Source of the DNA: Emergomyces orientalis
Lineage: Eukaryota > Ascomycota > Eurotiomycetes > Onygenales > Ajellomycetaceae
Assembly: GCA_002110485.1 (NCBI GenBank)
Contig: MOWL01000088.1
Coordinates: 992,001 to 1,056,000 of the forward strand
Reading direction: 5' to 3'
Length of the DNA: 64,000 bases
The position numbers were made by a program, and so were the translations under genes. Below are positions 35,458 to 44,433 of this stretch, piece after piece (position 1 is the first letter of the stretch; each line of letters starts with the position of its first letter). The notes below the pieces were generated by a model, which made no database searches, had not been told where the DNA came from, and saw nothing but the letters and a program-made list of their open reading frames with translations.

Positions 35458-37344
35458 GGCAGATATGAAGGATGGATTGTCAATCAATCTCGAAACCCCC
35501 CTCTACACAATATCAACAGAAAATTATATCTTTCTGCATGTATGTATGTATGTACTGTGATGATTTTTGTTTCTATTTTCTTTGCTTTCGCTTTGAAAAA
35601 GCTATGTATGGATTGTCCGTTAAGTTGTATAGAAACGTGGTTAAACTCCTACCGGGTTTAAAATAGGTAATGGAAACTAATCATAATTATTATCTTGTTT
35701 CATTCTTGAATAGATCGAAAAATTAGAATCATATCATTTGTTTCCTTGCCGTTTCGGCTGTGATAAAAGGATGCACAACCCGCAAACCTGCAGTGGCAGT
35801 AAATTTTAGCTATGGTTACATCCCTTCCCTTCGCATCTGGCTGCTCCCCAACATAACGAAGGAGCAGATCATTCCAGTCAGCGTGAGTGCAGTAAGACAA
35901 AAAAAAAGTAGCCGTCTTACCTATCCCCTGCAGCTGGCAGCATTATAAGAACTTGATATACCCCCTTCTCTTAACCTTAGAATAAAATAGTTGATCAGAG
36001 GCAACAACTGCCCTTGGCATCCTACATACATCCCTATACTTAATCGAAACCAAATATATCCCCTCAAACAGCTGGCTAGTATCCAGCCCATCCTGCCTTT
36101 GCTTCTGCAGCCAACCATAAACAAACTATCCGTCACCGTAAGTAACAACTCCATCCGTTCAGCCTCCATACCTCAAATCTGAATATCATAACTTAACTTG
36201 CTCCTCATTATTTGTCACGGCATGGCGCCACGCGCTTCGGGCACCAGAAATGCCAGATCCACTGACCCACCAAAAGATCGGGCTCCAGTGCGGAGGCTTG
36301 TTCCAGTCCTGCAAAGCTCTGGAAACACCCATGACAACGGACAGAAGAGAAAAAGGTTCCAGCGAACTAATGTTTAATTCATATTTTTAATCCGGCCCCC
36401 CCAAGTCCCCGGCTGAGAGATTAGAGTTTATTTCGGAAAGTTTTTTTTTTTTTTTTTTTTTCTCTTTCGCCCCCAAAGGCCAGGATTTGTTTGATGGAAA
36501 TATGGGCAGGCCGTGATGTAACTCTCATGTAATTGGAACAGCGGGCTATGATGTCAAGAGGCCGGGTAGATTTTCGTAAATGCTATCAGTTCTTTATCAG
36601 AGGCTAGAACTTTGGGAAATATTGGTTTTTTCCTGGATCTTTTTTTCTTCTTTGGTGCCTCGGGTTTCGATAACAAGAGCAATAATAGTAGTAAGTAGTA
36701 GTATTTAGTTAACGTGAGGGAGGGGGTTGCAGAACGAGAGAATGGGTTTATTAAGACCCCCCCCGGCTTGGTTTGTTTGACAGGGGACATTGTGTTTATT
36801 CCTGCGTTGGCGGCAGATGCAGGCATTTCTGTATGCTTGATTGGCTGGGTTAGATTCTCATTTAAAATGTCATGCCATGTTTGCCCGGGTTGGGTGTTAC
36901 GCATTGTATGCATGCTGTGATTAGGATGTATGCTTAATTGAACGCACAGGGTGTAATTATATGAGAGGGAAATAATTGGCAAGTGGACAAGAAATGGATG
37001 GTTGGATGCAATCGGGAAGAGTGTGAACCTTTTTATTTTTAGTATGTATTTGCTCCTATAATATACCCCTTTCATTCCAATCAATACAGGTTAGCTTTAT
37101 CAAACACCAGCACCATCCCTCATTTTAGGTTTCCAAAAATAATGATAATAATAATAATAATCCATAACACTGACCGAAATAAATGAAAAATAAAAAATGA
37201 ACATAAAAAAGGGAGAAAGAGGGAAAGGGGTAGAAGAGCATAGCGATAAAATTTTATGTTTTCTAAAATTTTTTTAATTTTTCCACAAGAGATTCCCATA
37301 GGGAATCCGAAAGAGAAGTGAAACAAAAGCGGAGATATTCAGAG
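35458..37344. other. 1.9-kb convergent intergenic interval
   Basis: Lies between convergent 3' ends of the ABC transporter and the Zn2Cys6 gene. It contains a 23-T tract and an AAT-type triplet run near 37138-37162. The 36554-37084 minus frame is low-complexity and unsupported. Confidence 0.45.
36441..36463. repeat. poly-T tract
   Basis: A run of 23 T residues in intergenic DNA. No target duplication was seen around it. Confidence 0.9.
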
Positions 37345-39084
37345 CTACATATTTGGATCCATGGTAATATCCCCCAGCCACATATCACTACTCAGCAACA
37401 CATTAACGTCTGGACCTGGATCGTCCAAACTCGCCTGACTAGGAGGCAGCAGACCGATTTCCAAAACCTCTCTTGCCAGCATCTTGATGTGCCACATAAC
37501 CTGATGTGCCAGCGCCCATGTGCGATCCAGTGCCTTGAGCTCTCCAACTATCAACGCGATGCGGTCCCTGCGGGGTTCGATCGAGTGCCCGACGTTGATG
37601 GAGCAGGCACAGAGTTCAACGACTGCGCCAAGGACAAGACCGCAGATAAAAAAGGGAGTGTGCTTGAGGAGGGGGCTGCGGATGGAAGCCAGGGCGACGA
37701 TTCCATTACCAGCCTCGAGTGCTTTGGCGGCGTGCGTGAGTGTGTGGGAGGTTGGCGGAAGGTACGTTCCCCTGCGGGCACAGGCGATCGTGGCGTTGGC
37801 GGTGGGTGAGGCCATCAGACAGGATCGGGGAAGGTGAAGATATATCGAGGCACAGTGGACCAGCATGTAAGCGCGGAACAATACCTGGTCCACGGTGCCG
37901 TCAATGCATAGGGCGTTGGGTCTGTCTTCTGGGGCATGGCGGAACCAGCTACCGATATTGGCCTCGAGAGATTCCACTTGGTCACGCACGTCGTCATCGA
38001 GTGTGACGCCGAGAGCTATTCCTCTCTTCAACAGGTGGGTTGCTTCGACCGCATAGCAGAAGGACGAATATTTGGGTTGGTGTTCGGCGAAGACACGGTT
38101 ATAGAATTGGGTAGCTGAAGGAGGCTCAACAAGGCTGATACCTGTACAGTAGCTAGCCTCCTCGCTGGGAAGATGTACGTCCATTGTCAAGTTTCCGATC
38201 TTCAAGGGGCAGTGGTCAAATGCCCCGAGCATCACATCGGTCATATATATTTCCCACCATGTTCGTCTCAGGCTCTCTTCAAGGACAAAGTTATCGCCGG
38301 CGAGAACTTCGACGGTGGATTTCCGATGCATACCCAGTTCAACGGCTAACGTGACCGCAATGGAGAATGCAGATATGGCCTCTTCTCGATCATTCCGCGC
38401 GTGGAGTACCGTTGCAAAGAGAAGGAGAGCTTGGACTTTCTGGTATGACGGTTCCCGATCATTTTCAATGGCTTTGGCAGCAGAAACTTTGTACGCATCG
38501 GTAGATACTCCAAAGGCAAAATGGGCGCCAATGAATTTCAAGGTCATTTTCAAACATAATGGAAACGGGGAAATGAAATGTAGTAAGTTGGAAGGGGGCA
38601 GTATTGGATGGGAATCGTGGAAAAATGCATAGTAGAAATCAACCAGGCGAGAATCACTGTCATCGGTGAATGCGGGGTCGCCTATTTTCGAGATGAGGTT
38701 GTTACGACGCAGAATCCCTTGATCAAGAAATGCTAGAGGCGAGGTATCCAAGGACTCTGTAGAGGAACCTCCATTCAAGATCGAAATATCTTGAGCCACC
38801 CATTCAGGTGTCTGCACCACGTTGTTGAAATCGAAATTGTTTGGAGACGTTGATTGTTTGTCAGATAGTATGGATGAACCGGTAGGAGAGCTCAAACTAG
38901 TCCTCGCGACAATACTTGGCTTAGGAGTAGATCTATAGCCACGGCGAGACGGGGTATATTCGCAAAAGGTGTGAGTTTTCCGGCAACGGCTGCACACGGG
39001 ATGTAGGCCGTCACACTTGAGATGTTTCTTCCGACAAGCACGACATGCGAGCGGGATGGGTGAGGAGGCTTGGGTTTTCTGCAT
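37345..39084 (-). CDS. Zn2Cys6 transcription factor with fungal-specific domain
   Basis: A single exon of 579 aa. The binuclear zinc cluster is at the N-terminus, with Cys14, 17, 24, 31, 34 and 41 (CRACRKKHLKCDGLHPVCSRC...C), followed by basic RRGYR. A Ser/Thr-rich linker leads to the fungal-specific transcription factor domain (PF04082 type): FYYAFFHDSHPILPP, ALLLFATVLHARNDREEA, ELGMHRKSTVE, EESLRRTWWEIYMTD and NLTMDVHLPSEEASY. It should bind CGG-type half sites in the nucleus as a dimer. Targets are unknown. The ABC transporter 1.9 kb away is a possible target, as such pairs are common, but nothing in the sequence proves it. The upstream region is AT-rich, with a TATATATA run near 39125-39140. 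Confidence 0.92.
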   Translation of the reverse strand: MQKTQASSPIPLACRACRKKHLKCDGLHPVCSRCRKTHTFCEYTPSRRGYRSTPKPSIVARTSLSSPTGSSILSDKQSTSPNNFDFNNVVQTPEWVAQDISILNGGSSTESLDTSPLAFLDQGILRRNNLISKIGDPAFTDDSDSRLVDFYYAFFHDSHPILPPSNLLHFISPFPLCLKMTLKFIGAHFAFGVSTDAYKVSAAKAIENDREPSYQKVQALLLFATVLHARNDREEAISAFSIAVTLAVELGMHRKSTVEVLAGDNFVLEESLRRTWWEIYMTDVMLGAFDHCPLKIGNLTMDVHLPSEEASYCTGISLVEPPSATQFYNRVFAEHQPKYSSFCYAVEATHLLKRGIALGVTLDDDVRDQVESLEANIGSWFRHAPEDRPNALCIDGTVDQVLFRAYMLVHCASIYLHLPRSCLMASPTANATIACARRGTYLPPTSHTLTHAAKALEAGNGIVALASIRSPLLKHTPFFICGLVLGAVVELCACSINVGHSIEPRRDRIALIVGELKALDRTWALAHQVMWHIKMLAREVLEIGLLPPSQASLDDPGPDVNVLLSSDMWLGDITMDPNM

Positions 39085-39456
39085 CGTATGCAGTTCGGGT
39101 AAAGAAGAGTAAAGAGGGCAAATATATATGTATATATATATTTTTTATTTATTTATATGTCTGATGTACGCAATTCAAATGCGATCAAGGAAAATGCATT
39201 CTCATGGAACTTTTCGAGCTCTTCAGTTGAGTACCAACGGGGAGATATTTAAATCAATTCTTGGTCAACTGTGGGTCAAATCGTAAGGTGAGTCCGCCCA
39301 TTCTGTCGGTATCAATCCCAATTTCCAGGTGTTGGTTGGCGATTGTTCCAAATTTCAGCGGCTGAACAATCTACGCCGTCCCTATTGTTCTCGTCGCGCT
39401 CTGACATCGCGGTTCCATTCATCATCACGGTCACGTGGCCCGGATCCGAAAAATTC
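39085..39456. other. promoter of the Zn2Cys6 gene, cut by the copia insertion
   Basis: 372 bp between the regulator start codon and the left LTR. The copia element therefore inserted close upstream of this regulator and could affect its expression. Confidence 0.5.
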
Positions 39457-39558
39457 TGTTAGGTGATACTAGGGCTACCCGGGTCACATGCCCCACACAC
39501 ACATATATATTTTAGCTAGTTAGGTAGTTCAATATGATAGGCTTGATGCACTCTATGA
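39457..39558 (+). repeat. left LTR of the copia element
   Basis: Begins TGTTAGGTGATACTAGGG and ends CTCTATGA; 102 bp and identical to the right LTR. It is very short for a copia LTR. A CATATATATTTTAG string may serve as its TATA box. The end is TG...GA rather than the usual TG...CA, and the boundary is fixed by loss of identity and by the target duplication. Confidence 0.92.
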
Positions 39559-39575
39559 GGTTATGAGGCCCTCTG
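39559..39575 (+). other. primer-binding site (half-tRNA iMet type)
   Basis: GGTTATGAGGCCCTCTG directly follows the left LTR. The first nine bases are complementary to the anticodon loop and 3' stem of initiator tRNA-Met (CUCAUAACC). This fits the internal, half-tRNA priming known for Drosophila copia rather than priming from a tRNA 3' CCA end. The match beyond nine bases would need one extra base. Confidence 0.55.
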
Positions 39576-39632
39576 TTTAATACGCTGCGTTACTGCTATC
39601 TATTTCTCTTATACAGCTAGTTCTTGCCTCTC

Positions 39633-42600
39633 ATGGTGAACTTACGGTCAGGCAACAGTCCTGATCTTACGAGGGAAAATAAGCCGACTAGGCGAGCGGA
39701 ACGTACGCCGGAGAATATTGAAAACGAGCCCTTTCCAACCCCCATTACAGCCCGTAAATTGCCCGCAAGAGCTCCTTCGGAGGAGTCAAGTGCTGATTTC
39801 GAAGATCCAATGTCGGATATGTCGGATACGGGCTCAGATCGCGATGAACCCACCCAGGAGGCTCAGGTTGAGCATGATGACTCCTTGAGCGCTGAGACCC
39901 GGGCGAGGTTGGAGATTGCGAGGTTGGAGAATGAAACAGCGCGGATTAAGGCTGGTGCTGGTGCGGGGGAGCTCGCAGGCGCCAATATGACGGCTTATTT
40001 GAAGGCCATTAAGGAGTTTCGACTTACAGTTAAGCTTCTTGAAAAGCCAGTTCTGCTGCTGGGCTCCATGAACTATCCCATGTGGAGGGATGAGGTTCTT
40101 CTCGCGGCGAAGGATTCAGAAACAGATGATATTTTGTTAAATAAGGAGCTGGCCCCGCCTGAGGGGGTCAGTGAGGACGTTGCGAAGCTCTGGAGGGAGC
40201 GGAATAGCTGGCTGCGTAATTATATGTGGTCAGCGATTTCCGCACAGGCTAGAACTCATTTTACTATACCGAAGGAGAATCAATTGTCTGCCTATATGCT
40301 GTGGTCCATAGTAGAGGAGAACTTCGCTGAACGCCGCGTAGTTCGCCGGTTTCGTCTTTTCAATGAGTTCCTGGGTATGACGGCTGAGTCTTGCGGGTCG
40401 GATCGTGCGTTTATTGAGCGTCTCTTAGCCGTACGAACTGAATATAAGCGATTAGATTTTTATATGCCGGATTCCGTCTTCTTTGATCGATTGCTTGCGG
40501 GGATTCACAGTAGATGGGCCAATCTCATACGAAATAGGATGGATGATATTGAAAAGAGTGGTGAAGATACTCTCCTGGAGGATGATTTTGTGGGTCTATG
40601 CCGTGATATTCTGCTTCGATTGCCCTCTGGCGGCAGTTCCTCTTCTTCAAAGAACACAAAGGCGCCCGTAAATAATGCGAGCAGTATGGATGATGCGGGT
40701 GAGAGCCCTGCTCCATCTGCATCAGGCAGGCCAAAATGCTCACATTGCGGGATTGTGGGCCATAATGAGGAGAGCTGTTGGAAAAAGCACCCAGAGAAGC
40801 GTCCGTCAGGTTATTCTAATGGAAAAAGGCGTGGTGGCACCAAGAAGGATAAGAAGAAGGCCAATAATGAGGATTCTTCCAAGAGCCCCGATGACGGCTC
40901 TGCTCCTGTACACAGTACGGTTGAGAAGGTGTTCCATGCTCGTGAAATCGTCCGTGATGATGATATTGCGGATGAGTGGGTTCTGGACTCGGGGTCTGGC
41001 GCTCACGCAACACCACGCAAGGAGCTTGTTAAATGCCATTCAATGAGCTCCAATGTTAAATTGAAAATGGCGGATGGGACCATTGTTCCAGCTGCGGCCG
41101 TTGGTACGGTTGAACTGGCGGTTGATGGGGCGGATGTGTGCCTGGAAGGTGTGCGATTTGCCCCCGAATTAGAAGCAAATATCGTGAGCTTTGGCAAATT
41201 AGTCCGCAAGGGCTATACGTTCAAGCAATTGGCATATGGAGAAGCTCACTCGATTATTATGACCTCTCCCGATCGAATGGTCAGCTTCACTGCTGTTTTG
41301 AATGAGAAAGATATCTATGTCATTGAAAAGCCTCCGCAAATCCGAGATTTGATTCAATTCGCCATGCCTAATGGTGATTTTCGGCCCGTAAATGCTGTGG
41401 ATGACTCGCTATTGGCTCTGCCATCAATGAATATAAAACCAGTAGAGCTCACGATGCTGCAATGGCATTTGAAGCTGGGTCATCTTAACCACATGGATAT
41501 AGCGAAGATGGCCGCGGATCCGCGCATGGGGATGAGGATTAAAGGCTCCAAGGCTCTGCCTTTTTGTAAAACCTGCGTGCAGGCTAAGATGGCTCGTCCT
41601 GCTTTTGAGCCCATGATTAGAAAAGTGAAGCCTGCTGCACGATTATTTATTGATCTTGCGGGCGGTGGGCGTACCTTATTCAATGAGGATGGCGTTCCCA
41701 CGTATGGGGGGGCTGATTATTGGATGAGTATTACGGACGATGCCACGAGATATCGGTGGGCCATTTTAATGGCCACCAAGGGTGAAGCAACCGCGAAACT
41801 ACGGGATTTTATAACAATGATTGAGACCACTGCGCAGCGATGCGTGGGCTCCTTGCACTGGGATGGTGGTGGAGAATTCAAGAGCGATGAATTAAAAGCT
41901 TTTTGTAAACAGCGAGGCATTGCCTATGAGACGACTACGCCATATACCCCACAATCAAATGGTCCAGCGGAACGTGCGAACCGCATAATAATCGAAAGAA
42001 CTAGGAGCTTGCTATTCGATAGCGGGCAGCCTAGGGACCTATGGGGTGAGGCCATGCAGGCTGCCGTTATGTTGATCAATATGTCTCCCACCTCTACGAA
42101 GCTTTACGGGTGCAAGGAGGGGTCTCCGCTGACCCCCTTTGAAGCATGGATGGGGGTGCAGCCCACGGCGAATTGGCTGCATAGATGGGGCTGCAAGGTC
42201 TACAAGAAGGATCTGCGAGTTACTAATAAGCTTGCGGATAGAACGGATGGGAAAGAATGGATCTTTGTGGGTTATCAGGGCCTTCATCAAGTTCGCATAT
42301 GGGACCCTGATGCACGCAGGTTGGAGATAGCACGAGATGTGGTTTTTGATGAAGCTCTCGTGGAGGACGTGTCATTCATTAATGCCGCTCTTCCGGCTCC
42401 TCATGAGCCAAATAACATACCGGATGAGCTCGATGTTTTGAATCCTGCGGATGGATGGCAGCACTGTCTCCTGCGGCGCCTGGCAAGGGAGCGGCCGCAC
42501 ATCATGAAGATGCTTGTCAATGGGGATCTGGAGGAGGCCATTGAGCCTACCTATCTTATAAACAGTGATGTTGATCTCCTTAATGAGTCTGACGAGCATG

Positions 42601-44231
42601 CTAATGATAATGGTGATGAGCCCGTGCTTAGTACCCTTACGGACCGTCCCACGACCTTAGCGGAGGCTCGACGGAGCCCTGATTGGCATCATTGGCTCGA
42701 AGCAATGAGGAAGGAGGTCGATATGTTCAATCAAAAGAAAACATATGTTATTACTGAGCGGTCCCCGGATATGGATGTTCTTACGGGTAAATGGGTATAT
42801 GACCGCAAATTAAATAATAAGGGAGAAACCATCCGCTTTCGCGCACGATGGGTGGTTCGCGGATTCCTTCAGCAGCGAGGAGTCCATTATACGAAGTCTT
42901 ACGCTGCCGTTGTCTCTGGTCCTACAACCAGAAGCCTATTCGCGATCTCTACGGCTAGGGGATGGAAATCGAAGGCAATTGATTACGTGTCTGCATTCCT
43001 TAATGGCGTGCTGCCACAGGAAGAAATGATCTATATGCAGCTCCCGACGGGCATAAAACATGGCAGGGGCAATCTAGTTGGCCTGGTTCGCCAGAGCCTG
43101 TATGGGCTGAAGCAAGCTGCGAGGACGTGGTATTTTCTTGCCACTGAGCATCTCACTTCGATTGGTTTCCGCATATCACCGTATGACGGCGGATTCCTAT
43201 ATCACCCCATCCGTAAGGTGTATTTGACGCTGCACGTTGATGACTGCCGCGTTACGGGGCCCAATGAGCATGATATTGACTGGGTTCTCGATGAGATTGC
43301 GAAGCGTTTTGACACCAAAAGAATCGACGATGATAAGCCATACTTAGGTATGGAAATTGCGGGCCGTAATGGTGATTTACTGGTCACGCAAACACGCTAT
43401 ATTGATGAGATCCTTGATGATTTTGGCATGACTGCAATCAATCCGGCACCAACCCCCATGAATGCTGGCACAAAGCTCCAGTTCTCGCCGGATGAGGATA
43501 AGGGCCTTGATGATGATTTTACGGCTACGCGATATCGTCAAGGGCTTGGGTCTCTTCAATATCTGGTTACAAGCACCAGACCGGATATAATGTTCGCGGT
43601 AAATTATTTATCGCGATTCAATTCTCGCCCAAATAAGGAGTGCTGGGCTGCTTTGAAGCATGTTCTCCGCTATATGAAGAAGACTAGGACTACGGGCATT
43701 CTGTATAAGAGGAATATAGGGGACGAAGGGCTGGCTCCCATGGCCTACGCGGATTCAGATTGGGCGGGTGCAGACCCCCAATATAAATCGACTACGGGCT
43801 ATATTATAATGATCAATGGAGCTCCCGTATCATGGCGTTCGCAGCGGCAGATCTCTACGGCGAAGTCCACAACTGAAGCTGAGTATATTGCTGCTAGCGA
43901 AGCTGCGTGCGAGCTGATTTGGCTTAAAGATATGCTGCATGATGCGGGACTGCTTGAGAATGCGGATGGCTATGTTCTTTCCAATAATCTGCATATTGAT
44001 AATAAAGGTGCCATTGATCTAGCTAACGGCGAGTCTTTAACTAAGCGCTCGAGGCATATTGAAGTCCGCTACCATATATTACGCGATCTAGTGGCTAAAA
44101 AGGAGCTCCTTATTCGGCACGTCAGCTCAACGGAGAATAAGGCGGATGGTTTTACGAAGGCGCTGCCTAGGCCCGCATTCAATGCTTTTGTGGCTAATCT
44201 TGGCTTGATTGGTTCGGGGGGATCTGCTTAA
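39633..44231 (+). CDS. copia gag-pol polyprotein
   Basis: 1532 aa from the first ATG. The gag part ends in a zinc knuckle, CSHCGIVGHNEESC (C-x2-C-x4-H-x4-C). The protease has WVLDSGSGAHAT. A GAG-pre-integrase segment (LQWHLKLGHLNHMDIAKMA) leads to the integrase core with FIDLAGG, LHWDGGGEFKSDELKAF and the TPQSNGPAERANR glutamate motif. Reverse transcriptase carries the FNQKKTYVI entry, DYVSAFLNG, LYGLKQAARTWY and the catalytic LHVDD. RNase H has YADSDWAG, STTGYI, STTEAEYIAASEA and HIDNKGAIDLANG. Gag and Pol share one frame with no frameshift signal, so a proteolytic or expression-level device must set their ratio. No stop codons or frame breaks. Confidence 0.96.
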   Translation: MVNLRSGNSPDLTRENKPTRRAERTPENIENEPFPTPITARKLPARAPSEESSADFEDPMSDMSDTGSDRDEPTQEAQVEHDDSLSAETRARLEIARLENETARIKAGAGAGELAGANMTAYLKAIKEFRLTVKLLEKPVLLLGSMNYPMWRDEVLLAAKDSETDDILLNKELAPPEGVSEDVAKLWRERNSWLRNYMWSAISAQARTHFTIPKENQLSAYMLWSIVEENFAERRVVRRFRLFNEFLGMTAESCGSDRAFIERLLAVRTEYKRLDFYMPDSVFFDRLLAGIHSRWANLIRNRMDDIEKSGEDTLLEDDFVGLCRDILLRLPSGGSSSSSKNTKAPVNNASSMDDAGESPAPSASGRPKCSHCGIVGHNEESCWKKHPEKRPSGYSNGKRRGGTKKDKKKANNEDSSKSPDDGSAPVHSTVEKVFHAREIVRDDDIADEWVLDSGSGAHATPRKELVKCHSMSSNVKLKMADGTIVPAAAVGTVELAVDGADVCLEGVRFAPELEANIVSFGKLVRKGYTFKQLAYGEAHSIIMTSPDRMVSFTAVLNEKDIYVIEKPPQIRDLIQFAMPNGDFRPVNAVDDSLLALPSMNIKPVELTMLQWHLKLGHLNHMDIAKMAADPRMGMRIKGSKALPFCKTCVQAKMARPAFEPMIRKVKPAARLFIDLAGGGRTLFNEDGVPTYGGADYWMSITDDATRYRWAILMATKGEATAKLRDFITMIETTAQRCVGSLHWDGGGEFKSDELKAFCKQRGIAYETTTPYTPQSNGPAERANRIIIERTRSLLFDSGQPRDLWGEAMQAAVMLINMSPTSTKLYGCKEGSPLTPFEAWMGVQPTANWLHRWGCKVYKKDLRVTNKLADRTDGKEWIFVGYQGLHQVRIWDPDARRLEIARDVVFDEALVEDVSFINAALPAPHEPNNIPDELDVLNPADGWQHCLLRRLARERPHIMKMLVNGDLEEAIEPTYLINSDVDLLNESDEHANDNGDEPVLSTLTDRPTTLAEARRSPDWHHWLEAMRKEVDMFNQKKTYVITERSPDMDVLTGKWVYDRKLNNKGETIRFRARWVVRGFLQQRGVHYTKSYAAVVSGPTTRSLFAISTARGWKSKAIDYVSAFLNGVLPQEEMIYMQLPTGIKHGRGNLVGLVRQSLYGLKQAARTWYFLATEHLTSIGFRISPYDGGFLYHPIRKVYLTLHVDDCRVTGPNEHDIDWVLDEIAKRFDTKRIDDDKPYLGMEIAGRNGDLLVTQTRYIDEILDDFGMTAINPAPTPMNAGTKLQFSPDEDKGLDDDFTATRYRQGLGSLQYLVTSTRPDIMFAVNYLSRFNSRPNKECWAALKHVLRYMKKTRTTGILYKRNIGDEGLAPMAYADSDWAGADPQYKSTTGYIIMINGAPVSWRSQRQISTAKSTTEAEYIAASEAACELIWLKDMLHDAGLLENADGYVLSNNLHIDNKGAIDLANGESLTKRSRHIEVRYHILRDLVAKKELLIRHVSSTENKADGFTKALPRPAFNAFVANLGLIGSGGSA

Positions 44232-44324
44232 TGGATTTAACTAAAAGTTTTGTACTTAGCTGCTATTTTGATTTTTGATGCCTATGGCGTGGCCTGTGTG
44301 CGTGCTCCTGGGGCGCCCTAGCAT

Positions 44325-44331
44325 GGGGGGG
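44325..44331 (+). other. polypurine tract
   Basis: Seven G residues (CATGGGGGGG) ending exactly at the right LTR, the expected primer site for plus-strand DNA synthesis. Confidence 0.7.
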
Positions 44332-44433
44332 TGTTAGGTGATACTAGGGCTACCCGGGTCACATGCCCCACACACACATATATATTTTAGCTAGTTAGGT
44401 AGTTCAATATGATAGGCTTGATGCACTCTATGA
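44332..44433 (+). repeat. right LTR of the copia element
   Basis: Identical in all 102 positions to the left LTR and followed by AATTC, which also precedes the left LTR. Confidence 0.92.

Larger units (their letters stand above)
39457..44433 (+). mobile_element. complete Ty1/copia LTR retrotransposon
   Basis: A 4977-bp element bounded by two identical 102-bp LTRs and flanked on both sides by AATTC, a 5-bp target-site duplication. It holds one gag-pol frame without internal stop, a primer-binding site just after the left LTR and a polypurine tract (seven G) just before the right LTR. The domain order protease, integrase, reverse transcriptase, RNase H defines Ty1/copia. Everything needed for mobility appears present, so it is young and could be active. 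Confidence 0.95.

Noticed and set aside
37318..38632. Long plus-strand frames opposite the Zn2Cys6 gene
   Set aside because: Antisense shadows of a clear single-exon gene; low-quality composition.
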